A stretch of 64,000 bases of DNA from Ignavibacteriales bacterium. Its GTDB lineage: Bacteria > Bacteroidota > Ignavibacteria > Ignavibacteriales > Ignavibacteriaceae. The DNA lies in contig JADJHL010000005.1 in the NCBI GenBank assembly GCA_016707585.1, positions 124,001 through 188,000 of the forward strand. The letters run 5' to 3'. Positions 15,966 through 25,574 of this stretch are shown here, in pieces (within the stretch, counting starts at the first letter, position 1; each line of letters opens with the position of its first letter). The notes below the pieces were generated by a model. That model was given only the letters and a program-made list of their open reading frames with translations. It did no database searches and was not told where the DNA came from. The translations under genes and the position numbers were made by a program.

Positions 15966-16955
15966 ATGAAAACAGCAATTATAACAGGAATAACAGGACA
16001 AGACGGTGCCTACTTAAGTAAATTCCTGCTTGAAAAGGATTATAAAGTAATTGGCATTACAAGAAACCTCCAATCCGGAAATTCTAATGGACTTAGTTTT
16101 CTTGGTGTTGAAAATGATGTTGAGCTTGTTGAAGCCAATGTTTTTGATCTCTCAAATATTATACGTTTGTTAGAAAAATTTAAACCTGATGAATTCTACA
16201 ATCTTGCAGCACAAAGTTCTGTTGGATTATCATTCGAACAGCCGATTGGTACACTTGAGTACAATATTATTTCTGTTGCAAATATTTTGGAAGCCATACG
16301 CATAGTTGATAAGAAAATTAAAATTTATCAGTCTTCCAGCAGTGAAATGTATGGCAATGTTGCTAAAGAAAAACTTCCGATTGATGAAGAATTTATTATC
16401 CATCCTGCAAGTCCGTATGCAATTTCTAAAGCTGCTGCTCACTGGACTTGCGTAAACTACCGCGAAGCATATAACTTATTTATCTCAAGTGGTATTTTGT
16501 TTAATCACGAATCCGTATTAAGAAGACAAAACTTTGTAACAAAAAAAATAATTTCATCTGCCCTAAAGATAAAACGAAATGAACTTGATTCTCTTAAAGT
16601 TGGGAACACTTCCGTACAAAGAGATTGGGGTTATGCGCCGGAGTATATTAAGGTAATGTGGAAAATGCTGAATGTACCCAAACCTAACGATTACATTATC
16701 TGCACCGGTGAAGCATATACTTTGCAGGAGTTTATTGATAAAGTATTTATTAAGCTTGGACTTGATCCAGAAGAGTTTGTAAAATTTGATAAAGCACTTT
16801 ACCGTCCTGTTGAACTTGAAGTAATTTATGGCAATCCCAAACGAGCAAAAACAGAACTGGACTGGAATTACAACTTATCATTTGATGAACTGATTGAAAA
16901 ACTTATTGAAGATGAAATAAAATACCAGGAATGGTGGATGAGTAAGACAAGATAA
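15966..16955 (+). CDS. gmd: GDP-mannose 4,6-dehydratase
   Basis: Short-chain dehydrogenase-type enzyme making GDP-4-keto-6-deoxymannose, precursor of fucose, rhamnose and perosamine-type sugars. ATG 15966 gives MKTAIITGITGQDGAYL, the classical N-terminus with the NADP-binding GITGQDG; the upstream part of the open frame is not family-like. Also present are NLAAQSSVGLSFEQP, SSSSEMYG, catalytic Tyr-Lys in SPYAISKAAAHW, and GILFNHES. At 329 residues it is slightly shorter than most Gmd. It opens the polysaccharide locus. No fucose synthase or reductase gene lies beside it, so the end sugar is not determined here. Confidence 0.88.
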   Translation: MKTAIITGITGQDGAYLSKFLLEKDYKVIGITRNLQSGNSNGLSFLGVENDVELVEANVFDLSNIIRLLEKFKPDEFYNLAAQSSVGLSFEQPIGTLEYNIISVANILEAIRIVDKKIKIYQSSSSEMYGNVAKEKLPIDEEFIIHPASPYAISKAAAHWTCVNYREAYNLFISSGILFNHESVLRRQNFVTKKIISSALKIKRNELDSLKVGNTSVQRDWGYAPEYIKVMWKMLNVPKPNDYIICTGEAYTLQEFIDKVFIKLGLDPEEFVKFDKALYRPVELEVIYGNPKRAKTELDWNYNLSFDELIEKLIEDEIKYQEWWMSKTR

Positions 16956-17071
16956 TAATTGCTTAAACGCAAATTCTATTCTGCTAAATGTCTTTACTCT
17001 TAAAGAATAAGTTTAATTTAGAAGCAGTTCTTTTCGATTTTTATTATCTCATTTTTTCGTAGGGGCTCTTT

Positions 17072-17927
17072 ATGAAAAAGTTGGTTTTGTTATTTAGTTT
17101 TTCTTATTTGCTTTTATTCTTCTATTCTTTTATTCTTTTATTCTTTTGTTCTTTTATTCTTTTGTTCTTCCCTTTTTTTAGTTGGATGCAAATCTGATTC
17201 TATCAATAGACCATACATTATTAATCCACCAACTCCAACGGACACACTTGGGAGTGTATCAGGTTACATTAATTCCATAGATGGGCCTATTGAAGATGCA
17301 TATATAACTTTAAACAACTTAACGACTTTCTCTGACAGTAATGGATTTTTTGAGTTTAAAGACTGCATTAAAAAGAACTCAGTACTTACAATTGCACACC
17401 CCGAGTTTAGCGATTATTCGAATTCCATAATCGTGACTGACACTCTCAACCTTAACATTGCTTTAACAAGAATAAAATATGATTACTTCCTTTTAAAAGT
17501 TGGTAATCATTGGACATATCATTGGATAAACAATTGGTACACAAGTGGTGGAGGAAGTGGGCAAAGTGCTGGAACCATTGATTTACATATAGTAAGTGTA
17601 GCTGGGACCTATCCTAATTATCTATTTAAATTTAATGAAACACGATTTGATTCAAGTAATAATAGTGTTTCTGAGAAATATATCAATATTCAAACAAATA
17701 ATTCTGATAGTATAATTGTATTTGACTGGAGTTATATTTTTAGGACATCAACAATCAAACGATACTATTCTGTTACATCTCCTGATATTTTTAATATTTT
17801 CGGATTTGAAAATTCAACTACAAAATTAACAAGGAATAAAGGCATCATTCAGTTTTATTATGGTACCAATAATATAACTTTTGGATCCTTTAAAAATATT
17901 GAAATTATAGATTACACTTTAAACTAA
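17072..17927 (+). CDS. Lipoprotein with repeat-containing signal peptide, out of frame (candidate phase-variable gene)
   Basis: AGGGG (17061-17065) precedes ATG 17072, which encodes a signal-peptide-like run but stops at TGA 17195 after 41 residues. The rest of the protein is in another frame: it reads SLFLVGCKSDS, a good lipobox (LVG-Cys), then a carboxypeptidase-regulatory-like beta domain (GSVSGYINSIDGPIEDAYIT) and a domain of about 165 residues without a recognised family, ending at 17927. Between the start and the lipobox lie seven 8-base repeats (17115-17170). One more repeat, or two fewer, would join the frames. Loss of one T in the T7 run (17173-17179) would do the same. The role is unknown; the position suggests a surface lipoprotein linked to the polysaccharide locus. 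Confidence 0.65.
17115..17170 (+). repeat. Tandem 8-bp repeat, seven copies (TATTCTTT)
   Basis: Copies run TATTCTTC, TATTCTTT three times, TGTTCTTT, TATTCTTT, TGTTCTTC, without gaps. The unit is not a multiple of three, so each gain or loss by slipped-strand mispairing shifts the reading frame. Three units equal 24 bases, and translate in the ATG frame to the hydrophobic octet FYSFILLF, so the signal peptide stays hydrophobic whatever the copy number. Confidence 0.9.
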
Positions 17928-18128
17928 ATTTCTTCAGCGGCCTATTCAGTAATTGTCAATTGATTAGATTCTGATTTTACGATTGATATTGTCCACTGTA
18001 ATCTGTTTAATAATATTAGACTGATCTACTTAGCTTATTATATAAATTTCTGCCCAAACTCTTAATTGTCATATCAACAGAAAAACATTAAATTTACAAA
18101 ACTAATATTAACAAGAAACAAATTACCA

Positions 18129-19292
18129 ATGACTGAAAATAAAAATTTTGAATTTATAGATTATTTTGTTCTAATAGTTAAATGGAAGAAATTTTTAATA
18201 AGCATTTTTCTTCTTTCTTTAGTTTTGAGTTATCTCTACATCTTCTTTTTTGTTCCTGAAAAATTTGATTCTACAGCGCTAATCATTCCTGCTGAAGGAA
18301 ATGATGTAACTGGAATATCATCTGTTATGAAAAGTTTCTCAAATTTGCCGATTAGCATACCGGGTTTAAGTGGCTCAGAAGGTACAACAGATATCTATAC
18401 AACTTTAATATATAGTCGAACTTCAATTAAAAATCTTGTTGAAAAATTTGATCTTAAGAAGGAATATGTAAAAGATAATATTGATGAAACAATTAAGGCA
18501 GTTAGAAAAGATATAAAAGCTGATGAAACAGAAAAGGGGGCTTACGAAATTACTGTAAGAGCAAGTTCCGCTAAAAAAGCAGCTTCTATGGCAAACTATC
18601 TTGTCGATCAGCTTAACTTAACATTAATTAAATTAAATACTGCGAAAGCGCGTGAAAACAGAATGTTTTTGGAAAAACGGTACGAAGAAATTAAAAGTAA
18701 TTTAATTCTCTCTCAGGACTCATTAGTTAAATTTCAGAAGAAAAGCGGACTCATCTTTGCGGAAGAACAAGCAAAAACATCTATTGAAGCATACACAAAA
18801 TTGGAATCCGAACTATTTGCAAAACAAATTGAATTATCAGTGCTGCACAAATTATTTGGAAAAGACGCACCAAGATCTCAGGAAGCAACGATAGCCTACG
18901 ATGAATACAAAACTAAATTGGAGGACCTGAAACGAGGTAAGGAGAAATCTGAGCTAATATTACCAATTGATAATCTTCCACAAAAAACAATGACATATCT
19001 AAGATACTTCAGTAATATTGAAATAAACAAAGCACTACTTGAATTTATAATTCCACTATATGAACAATCCAAATTTGAAGAGCAAAAGAGTATTCCATAT
19101 ATACAAATTATTGATTATGGAATCCCGCCTGTAAAAAAGTCTTATCCTCAAAGGGTTCTTTTTGCAATTTTAGTTTCTATAGTTATCTCTAGCATAGTTT
19201 TAATTGGCTTAATCCTGCAAACAAAAATAAAGAACACTGAAAATGACAAAATAAGATATGTTGTATCTCATTTTTTCAAATTCAGAAATTAG
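18129..19292 (+). CDS. Wzz-type polysaccharide chain-length determinant
   Basis: Inner-membrane protein of 387 residues with the Wzz layout: a cytoplasmic N-terminus, first membrane segment (about 20-40, KKFLISIFLLSLVLSYLYIF), a long periplasmic part rich in helix and coiled coil, and a second membrane segment near the C-terminus preceded by a Pro-rich turn (DYGIPPVKKSYPQRVL). Wzz proteins set the length of O-antigen-type chains made by Wzy. There is no attached tyrosine-kinase domain. TTG 18066 is an alternative start, but ATG 18129 (MTENKNFEF) gives the expected short cytoplasmic tail. Next to a Wzy and a Wzx candidate. Confidence 0.8.
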   Translation: MTENKNFEFIDYFVLIVKWKKFLISIFLLSLVLSYLYIFFFVPEKFDSTALIIPAEGNDVTGISSVMKSFSNLPISIPGLSGSEGTTDIYTTLIYSRTSIKNLVEKFDLKKEYVKDNIDETIKAVRKDIKADETEKGAYEITVRASSAKKAASMANYLVDQLNLTLIKLNTAKARENRMFLEKRYEEIKSNLILSQDSLVKFQKKSGLIFAEEQAKTSIEAYTKLESELFAKQIELSVLHKLFGKDAPRSQEATIAYDEYKTKLEDLKRGKEKSELILPIDNLPQKTMTYLRYFSNIEINKALLEFIIPLYEQSKFEEQKSIPYIQIIDYGIPPVKKSYPQRVLFAILVSIVISSIVLIGLILQTKIKNTENDKIRYVVSHFFKFRN

Positions 19293-19308
19293 AACCAGGA
19301 TTAAATAA

Positions 19309-20709
19309 TTGAACAAAGATATTTTATCTGGATTGTTACCCGATAGATTTAATATATCATTTTCTATTTTAATAGTACTTTTACTACTCGGGATAAATCT
19401 TATAGCAATTCAATTCTTATCTTTCAATATTATATACGTATTAACTGCTTTAGCTGTCTTATTTCTTTTCAGTTTTAATATAAAACTTATTTTACTTCTT
19501 ACTGTATTAAATATTTTTGTTCCATACATTCTGCAAATTCATAGTTCAGTAATTGTCAGCTTGTTTTTATTATTATCTGTGTTGTTAAATTATTCAGAGT
19601 TTGAAACAAAGAAGTATAAAAATCCCATTATCCTATCCTTGATTATATTCGTATTTGCAGCAGTTGTTTCATTAGTAAATTCTCATATTGACCTTTATGT
19701 CTTGCTGGATTTTTTTAATCTAATCGCTTTTGTTTTAATTGTGTTTACTATTCCGAAAATTGTATCTGAAGAAAAAGAGATGCAAAAACTATTTCTCATT
19801 TTTGTATTAGCCGTTTTCTTTCATTCAATTATTGTTATTTTCAACGGATTAACATTCGGTGGAAGAACATTTGGATTATTAGGTGTCTTTTTTATAGATC
19901 TTGCAGGATTAGCATTTTTATATTCAATTATTTTCTTGCTTTATGCCAAAAGAAAGATTAAATATTTATATGCGATATTATCTTTAACTATCCTCATAGG
20001 ATTAATTTTAACTCAGACTAGAAATGCCTGGTTATCCACTGTAGTTGGTTTGGCTTTTTTACTGGTAGTCTTATTATTTAATAGTAAAAAATTCTTAATT
20101 AATAAACGAATTATAATATTCTCAAGCATAATACTATTTCTTACAGCTACCGTTTTTGTTAGTTATATTACTAGTAGTGCTGATATTGATGTTAGTAGAA
20201 GACTGGACACTAAAACAAATGATGTTAAATTATCTGAGAATCCTGCTTCTGTTGGAGAGAATTCATTTGTTTCAAGACTGTTTATATGGCACACGGCAGT
20301 GAATGCATTTATGAAGGAGCCAGTTTTAGGGATCGGAATGTATTCATTTAAAAAAACGTCTAATAAATACTATACTATTCCCAAACCGTTTTTTAAACAA
20401 TATGTCGAAAATAAAACTCCTCATGTTGCATACCTGGAAATACTTGTAGAAACAGGAATTGTTGGTTTTATTTTGTTCTTATTTTTTCTTTTTTCGGTTC
20501 ATAGGAATTTGTTTCAAATGATGAAATCAAGAATTGATGAAAAAAATGTTATCACAACTTTAGTAATCTTTGTATCCATTATCTATATAACCTTTTCTAT
20601 GCTAATGACCGAGGCTTGGGTTTATGGACAGTATTTGGTTTGGTTTGGAATTATAATTGGATTGCTCGTATCTAAAATCCAACAAGTTGAACACAACCAA
20701 ACTTTGTAA
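19309..20709 (+). CDS. O-antigen polymerase/ligase family protein (Wzy candidate)
   Basis: 466 residues with many membrane segments along its length and a large loop in the C-terminal half containing LTQTRNAWLSTVVGL and then FLFIWHTAVNAFMKEPVLGIGMY-like sequence, followed by HVAYLEILVETGIVG. These are signatures of the O-antigen ligase/Wzy_C family. The position between wzz and wzx candidates favours polymerase rather than ligase; both remain possible. The start is TTG 19309, with AGGA upstream. It overlaps the following flippase by one base. Confidence 0.78.
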   Translation: MNKDILSGLLPDRFNISFSILIVLLLLGINLIAIQFLSFNIIYVLTALAVLFLFSFNIKLILLLTVLNIFVPYILQIHSSVIVSLFLLLSVLLNYSEFETKKYKNPIILSLIIFVFAAVVSLVNSHIDLYVLLDFFNLIAFVLIVFTIPKIVSEEKEMQKLFLIFVLAVFFHSIIVIFNGLTFGGRTFGLLGVFFIDLAGLAFLYSIIFLLYAKRKIKYLYAILSLTILIGLILTQTRNAWLSTVVGLAFLLVVLLFNSKKFLINKRIIIFSSIILFLTATVFVSYITSSADIDVSRRLDTKTNDVKLSENPASVGENSFVSRLFIWHTAVNAFMKEPVLGIGMYSFKKTSNKYYTIPKPFFKQYVENKTPHVAYLEILVETGIVGFILFLFFLFSVHRNLFQMMKSRIDEKNVITTLVIFVSIIYITFSMLMTEAWVYGQYLVWFGIIIGLLVSKIQQVEHNQTL

Positions 20710-22187
20710 TGAATACTGATAAAACAAATTCGTTTTGGTTAGCAACTAATTTTATTTTACTTGCTGTTATTTCTGTAATCACATTAAAGATGAACATAGA
20801 GCATTTTGGTAAAGAACAATTTGGGATCTGGATAATTCTTTCATCGATTTGGGGGTTTGGCAGTACCCTAGATTTTGGATTTGGAACCACAATTATAAAA
20901 TATGTGTCTGAATACAAAAAAGATGACATCGAAAGAATATCGATTTTACTTTCTAGTAGTATATTCCTATTTGTATTGTTAGGAGTTCTTATTTTTGCTT
21001 TAGGGAATTTGTTAGCTTTTAATGTATACTTTAGTAACTCTAGTATTATCTTACCCGAGTTAAAGAAGCAATTCATTCAAATTTTTTTGATTCTTGGTTT
21101 ATCATTCTTTGTAAAATATTTAACAATATTTTTTAACAGTTTCTTTGAGGGGTTAAGCAAATTTGATTTGACTAGTAAAATTAGCATTCTACAATCCTTT
21201 TTAATTCTGCTTTCGGTAATTATTGTAACAATAAATAATTACGATTTGTTTTACCTTGCACTTAGCTATTTAATAATAGCAATAATTGTTTTTTTAATTT
21301 TTGTATTCATTTTTATTACAAAGTACAAATCTTATAAATTAAATATTTCCTTTTTTAAAAAGTCTGAACTAAAAAAAGTTTTAAAATTTAGTGTATCAGT
21401 TCAACTGATGTCAGTATTTAATGCACTAATAGATCCGTTAATAAAGTATCTAATTGGTAATTTTTATAATATTAGTATTGTTCCAGCGTATGAAATAGCT
21501 AGAAGATTCGCTACCGCCATTTCTGGTTTATACTTTAATACTTTTAAAATTATTTTACCCAAAACAAGTATTTTGCTTACATATGATGAGAGAAGTAATT
21601 TTATTAACCATAAACTTTTTATTTATTGCAAATTTGGTGTTCTTTATTCAGGAATATTTTATGGAGTATTACTTCTTCCTTTTATTCTTTTTATAAAACA
21701 TTTTTTTAGTATTGATGAAGCCATTTTAATTTTTATTATTCTAAGCCTTCCGGAATCCATTAACAATTTTGGTTATAGTATATATAATTTTTTATTAGGC
21801 GTTGGCAAAGTTCATTTTCTTTCAGGATTACAACTAATCAATCTTATAACAACTGCTGTAACTCTTATAGTTGGATTTACTCTATTTAATAACGCACTTG
21901 CTCTTATCGGTTATTTTATTTCAGTTCTTATTGGAAATATATTAATGGTTGTTATGTTAAGAAAAAGATGGAATTTGAATGTTCCCAGATTTCTAAACGA
22001 TGTTAAAATCTATAAACTAATATTGCTCATAATTTCATTATTTACATTAACGATATTTTGGGTTTATGGCAGCTATGATTATTTAACTCCAGTTTATTTA
22101 TTCTCAATTTTTATGTTAATTATTTTTATTAATGATATAATTGAATTTATTAAAAAACTTTTTGTTGAGATTAAAATTAAATTTTAG
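20709..22187 (+). CDS. Polysaccharide flippase (Wzx candidate)
   Basis: 492-residue polytopic membrane protein of the MATE/Wzx group, with about 12-14 hydrophobic segments. The N-terminal part, including IEHFGKEQFGIWIILSSIWGFGSTLDFGFGTTIIKYVSEY, follows the usual pattern of oligosaccharide flippases. It would move undecaprenyl-linked repeat units across the inner membrane. The start ATG 20709 overlaps the last base of the polymerase stop (TAATG), a strong sign of coupling. Substrate unknown. A second gene of this family lies at 37930. Confidence 0.82.
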   Translation: MNTDKTNSFWLATNFILLAVISVITLKMNIEHFGKEQFGIWIILSSIWGFGSTLDFGFGTTIIKYVSEYKKDDIERISILLSSSIFLFVLLGVLIFALGNLLAFNVYFSNSSIILPELKKQFIQIFLILGLSFFVKYLTIFFNSFFEGLSKFDLTSKISILQSFLILLSVIIVTINNYDLFYLALSYLIIAIIVFLIFVFIFITKYKSYKLNISFFKKSELKKVLKFSVSVQLMSVFNALIDPLIKYLIGNFYNISIVPAYEIARRFATAISGLYFNTFKIILPKTSILLTYDERSNFINHKLFIYCKFGVLYSGIFYGVLLLPFILFIKHFFSIDEAILIFIILSLPESINNFGYSIYNFLLGVGKVHFLSGLQLINLITTAVTLIVGFTLFNNALALIGYFISVLIGNILMVVMLRKRWNLNVPRFLNDVKIYKLILLIISLFTLTIFWVYGSYDYLTPVYLFSIFMLIIFINDIIEFIKKLFVEIKIKF

Positions 22188-22198
22188 GTATCTTTTTA

Positions 22199-22843
22199 AT
22201 GCTGGTTATAACAAAAAAAATTATAAAGAAAATCTTTAAAAATCTGAGTGCTGCATATTTTATTTTAAAGAGTAAAGTTTATCATAAAAAATATCCACAA
22301 AATCAGGATGGTAAAGTTTTCATTCATTTAGGTTGTGGTGAAATAAATAGTAAAGGTTTTATAAATGTTGATGGAAGGCCCTTCCCTCATATACATCATA
22401 TAAGCAATGTTACAAATTTATCAATGTTTAAAGATAATTTTGCAGATCTTATTTATGCTTCACACGTTTTAGAACATTTACCAATCTCTAATATTAAAAT
22501 TGTATTAGAAGAGTGGAAAAGAGTTCTAAAACCTGCTGGGATTTTAAGGTTAGGTGTTCCTGATTTTGAAACGATAATACAAATTTATAACGATTGCAAT
22601 AAAAATATTGATTTAATTTGGAGACCCTTGCTTGGTGGGCAGGAGTACAAACAGAATTTTCACTATGCCATTTTTAATGAAACTTATCTGAAATCATTAC
22701 TTCAAGATTGTGGTTATAGAGGAATTAGAAAATGGGTGTCAGAGGAAGTAGATCATCATGATTTTGAAGATTGGACCTCGATTGAGTATAAGGTGAAGGA
22801 GACTATTTATCCTATTAGTTTAAATATCGAGGCAATGAAATAA
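22199..22843 (+). CDS. SAM-dependent methyltransferase
   Basis: 214-residue class I methyltransferase. The AdoMet-binding motif I is FIHLGCGEINSKGFINVDG, followed by DLIYASHVLEHLP and then LKPAGILRLGVPDFE, the pattern of small sugar- or lipid-modifying methyltransferases often found in polysaccharide loci. It probably methylates a glycan or caps its chain (inference). It starts 11 bases after the flippase and ends one base before the next glycosyltransferase, within one transcript. Confidence 0.82.
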   Translation: MLVITKKIIKKIFKNLSAAYFILKSKVYHKKYPQNQDGKVFIHLGCGEINSKGFINVDGRPFPHIHHISNVTNLSMFKDNFADLIYASHVLEHLPISNIKIVLEEWKRVLKPAGILRLGVPDFETIIQIYNDCNKNIDLIWRPLLGGQEYKQNFHYAIFNETYLKSLLQDCGYRGIRKWVSEEVDHHDFEDWTSIEYKVKETIYPISLNIEAMK

Positions 22844-22844
22844 T

Positions 22845-23897
22845 TTGAGTAATGAGAGTTCTAAATATCTAATTTCTGCAATCATTTCAACATATAATTC
22901 TGAAAGATTTATACGGGGAAAAATTGAAGATTTATTACAACAAACTATCTTTGATAAATTAGAAATAGTAATAGTAAATAGTGGTTCACAACAAAATGAG
23001 GAAGAGATTATTAAGGAATACATCGAAAAGTATCCCAATATAAAGTACATAAGAACCGAAGAAAGAGAAACCATTTATAAAGCCTGGAATAGAGGTATAA
23101 AAATTTCAAATGGTAAATACATTACAAATACAAATACAGATGATCGACTTAAGGAAAATGCACTCGAAATTCTTTCGACTGAATTAGAGAAATATCCTAA
23201 TGTTGGGGTTGTTTATGCAGATCAGTATATCACTACAATGCAGAACCAGGGATATAGAGAGGCAAATAATAACAAAATTTACTATTTCCCCCATTACAAA
23301 TTTATTCATCTTCTTGACCGATGTTTAATAGGTTCTCAACCAATGTGGAGAGCCTCGATTCACTTTAGTGACGCCATTTGGTTTAATGAAAAATTTGAGG
23401 TTTGTGGCGACCACGACTTTTACATTCGTGTTGCTGAAAGGTATGAGCTTAAGCATTTGGAATTGGTTTTAGGCACCTTTTATAAGTCCCCCGATAGAAC
23501 AAACAAAGAATATCAGAATGTAAAAAAGACCTATTTTGAAGGTTTTTCAAATACATTTTATCATACTCAAAAATTTGTTAATTCCTTAAGCCAAGTTGAG
23601 ACAAAGAAATTTTTTAATAAGAACATTTTTTTTGTAAGTATGCCATTATTGTGGTACAAAGTGTATAATAAAACAAGATTGTCACTTTTTCCTAATGCAC
23701 ATTTTCAATATCCAGAATACAGTTTTCTTTTGATTGTGTTGATCTATAAAAAATGGAATGATGCGGAAAATGTAAAAAAGTATGCAAATAAATTTTTAAA
23801 GTGGGGGAAATCAGTTAGAATTAAAAGGGTTTTAGATTCAACAAAATCAAAATCTGATTTCATTAAGCCAATATTAGAACTAAATGATAATGAATAA
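22845..23897 (+). CDS. Glycosyltransferase family 2
   Basis: 350 residues. The GT-A fold starts with SAIISTYNSERFIRGKIEDLL and has a metal-binding DxD-type region NTNTDDRLKENAL and a later GDHDFYIRVAER acceptor-side motif. The C-terminal third is outside the conserved domain. It adds one sugar to the growing repeat unit on the lipid carrier; donor and acceptor unknown. The start is TTG 22845, one base after the methyltransferase stop; no other start is close. It overlaps the next gene by 14 bases. Confidence 0.82.
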   Translation: MSNESSKYLISAIISTYNSERFIRGKIEDLLQQTIFDKLEIVIVNSGSQQNEEEIIKEYIEKYPNIKYIRTEERETIYKAWNRGIKISNGKYITNTNTDDRLKENALEILSTELEKYPNVGVVYADQYITTMQNQGYREANNNKIYYFPHYKFIHLLDRCLIGSQPMWRASIHFSDAIWFNEKFEVCGDHDFYIRVAERYELKHLELVLGTFYKSPDRTNKEYQNVKKTYFEGFSNTFYHTQKFVNSLSQVETKKFFNKNIFFVSMPLLWYKVYNKTRLSLFPNAHFQYPEYSFLLIVLIYKKWNDAENVKKYANKFLKWGKSVRIKRVLDSTKSKSDFIKPILELNDNE

Positions 23898-24699
23898 AAT
23901 TGGAATTGTTTTAGTCACTTGTAATAGACCTGCATTTTTTGAGAAAAGCATAACTGCCTTACCCAAAGCAGATAAAATGATAGTCATTAATGATGGAAGA
24001 AAAATCTCAGAATGTCTTGTTCCTACATATTTTGATAAATTTATTCAACATAAAAAAAATATTGGAGTTGGTAGAACAAAAAATGAAGGATTACGTTTCT
24101 TATTAGAAAGTGGTTGCGAACATATATTCGTTTGTGAGGATGATATTGTTATTAAAGATCCTAATATTTATAATAAGTATATAGCGGCTGCAAATAATTC
24201 AGGTATAAGACATTTGAACTTTGCATATCATGGAAACGCAAACAAAAATGAAGATGGAAATCCAATGCATAGAAAAATAGTTTTTGATGATAATTGCAAT
24301 CCAATTATAACTTTAAATAAAAATCTGATTGGGGCATTTACTTATTTTGACCACAAAATATTACAAGAAGTTGGGTTGCTTGATGAATTGTTCTATAATG
24401 CTTGGGAACATGTTGATCATACTTATCAGATAATAAAAGCTGGTAAGCACCCACCATTTTGGTGGTTTGCGGATATTTGTAATAGTAATGAATTAATAGA
24501 AGATTTAGATTCTAATTTAAAGCATAGTATTATAAGGAAACAGAATTTATCGTGGAAATTCAACTTGTGGCGAAATACTAGAAAATTCAAAATGAAAAAC
24601 GGGATTGAACCTTATTTTATTCCGGATAGTAATGAATCTTTTGTTGAAAATGAATTGAAAAGGATTAAATCACAATATGCTATATCTTCTAATATCTAA
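23884..24699 (+). CDS. Glycosyltransferase-like protein (GT-A fold)
   Basis: 271 residues. The N-terminus IGIVLVTCNRPAFFEKSITAL and the segment VCEDDIVIKDPNIYNKYIAAA resemble GT2-type transferases, with EDD as a probable metal/nucleotide-sugar site. NAWEHVDHTYQIIKAGKHPP suits the acceptor region. It is shorter than its neighbours. Start may be ATG 23884 or ATG 23890 (both in frame); both lie within the preceding gene. Sugar unknown. Confidence 0.72.
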   Translation: MIMNKIGIVLVTCNRPAFFEKSITALPKADKMIVINDGRKISECLVPTYFDKFIQHKKNIGVGRTKNEGLRFLLESGCEHIFVCEDDIVIKDPNIYNKYIAAANNSGIRHLNFAYHGNANKNEDGNPMHRKIVFDDNCNPIITLNKNLIGAFTYFDHKILQEVGLLDELFYNAWEHVDHTYQIIKAGKHPPFWWFADICNSNELIEDLDSNLKHSIIRKQNLSWKFNLWRNTRKFKMKNGIEPYFIPDSNESFVENELKRIKSQYAISSNI

Positions 24700-24707
24700 A
24701 GCAAATT

Positions 24708-25574
24708 ATGACTAATAGACCACATAAAATAGCAGCTGTTGTTGTGCTTTACAATCCTGATGATGGTGTGGTAGATAATATATCTACATATATAAATCAA
24801 GTAGACAAATTATTTGTGGTGGATAATTCAGAGAATATTAATAGAGATATTATAAAAAGAATAAGTGCCCCTAACATAAAGTATATTGAGAATAACACAA
24901 ATTTAGGGATAGCAACAGCATTAAATATTGGTGCTCAAAATGCTATAAATGAAAATTACGATTATTTACTGACAATGGACCAAGATAGCAAGGCTTCAGA
25001 GCGAATGGTAGAAGTTTTAGTAGATATAGCTGCTACTTCCAAAGATATTGGTATTATAGTAGGGGAACATGTCAATCAAGATGATCAACCTAAAAAAGTA
25101 GTAGAGTTCTCTGGGGAAATATTATCCACTGTTACAAGCGGTAATTTATTAAGTCTTTCAGCATATCAAAAAGTCGGTGGGTTTCTCGAGGAGTTATTTA
25201 TTGATCATGTTGATCATGAGTATTGTTTAAGAATGAACATGAATGGATATAAAATAATTAAAACAACTAAAACTTTTTTATATCATAAAGTTGGTGATAC
25301 GCAAATTAAAAAGCTGTTTTTTCTAACCTTTTGTCCAAGCTATCATCCCCCCATAAGACTTTATTATAGAACAAGAAATCGCTTTTTTGTTGACAAAATC
25401 TATCAGCGGAAATTTCCGACATATGTCAGGAAAGACTTGAAGCATTTTTTGCGTGAGATTACTGAAATTGTTTTATATGAACAAGAAGTTATGATTAAAA
25501 TTAAGATGATTTGGAAGGGATACAAACATTATCGTAGAAAAATACTTGGTAAGTATGACCCAACAAAAAATTGA
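24708..25574 (+). CDS. Glycosyltransferase family 2, rhamnosyltransferase-like
   Basis: 288 residues. Motifs: IAAVVVLYNPDDGVVDNIS at the N-terminus, NLGIATALNIGAQ, LTMDQDSKA (the DQD metal site), and FIDHVDHEYCLRMNMNGY. These match the WbbL/rhamnosyltransferase branch of GT2. It is clearly paralogous to the following gene: NISTYINQV and TMDQDSKA occur at equal positions in both. Its last 29 bases overlap the next frame. The donor may be a deoxysugar nucleotide, given gmd upstream, but this is inference. Confidence 0.83.
   Translation: MTNRPHKIAAVVVLYNPDDGVVDNISTYINQVDKLFVVDNSENINRDIIKRISAPNIKYIENNTNLGIATALNIGAQNAINENYDYLLTMDQDSKASERMVEVLVDIAATSKDIGIIVGEHVNQDDQPKKVVEFSGEILSTVTSGNLLSLSAYQKVGGFLEELFIDHVDHEYCLRMNMNGYKIIKTTKTFLYHKVGDTQIKKLFFLTFCPSYHPPIRLYYRTRNRFFVDKIYQRKFPTYVRKDLKHFLREITEIVLYEQEVMIKIKMIWKGYKHYRRKILGKYDPTKN

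Noticed and set aside
17115..17170. CRISPR or minisatellite of structural RNA
   Set aside because: The units are 8 bases without spacers, and they lie within a coding region between a start and a lipobox.
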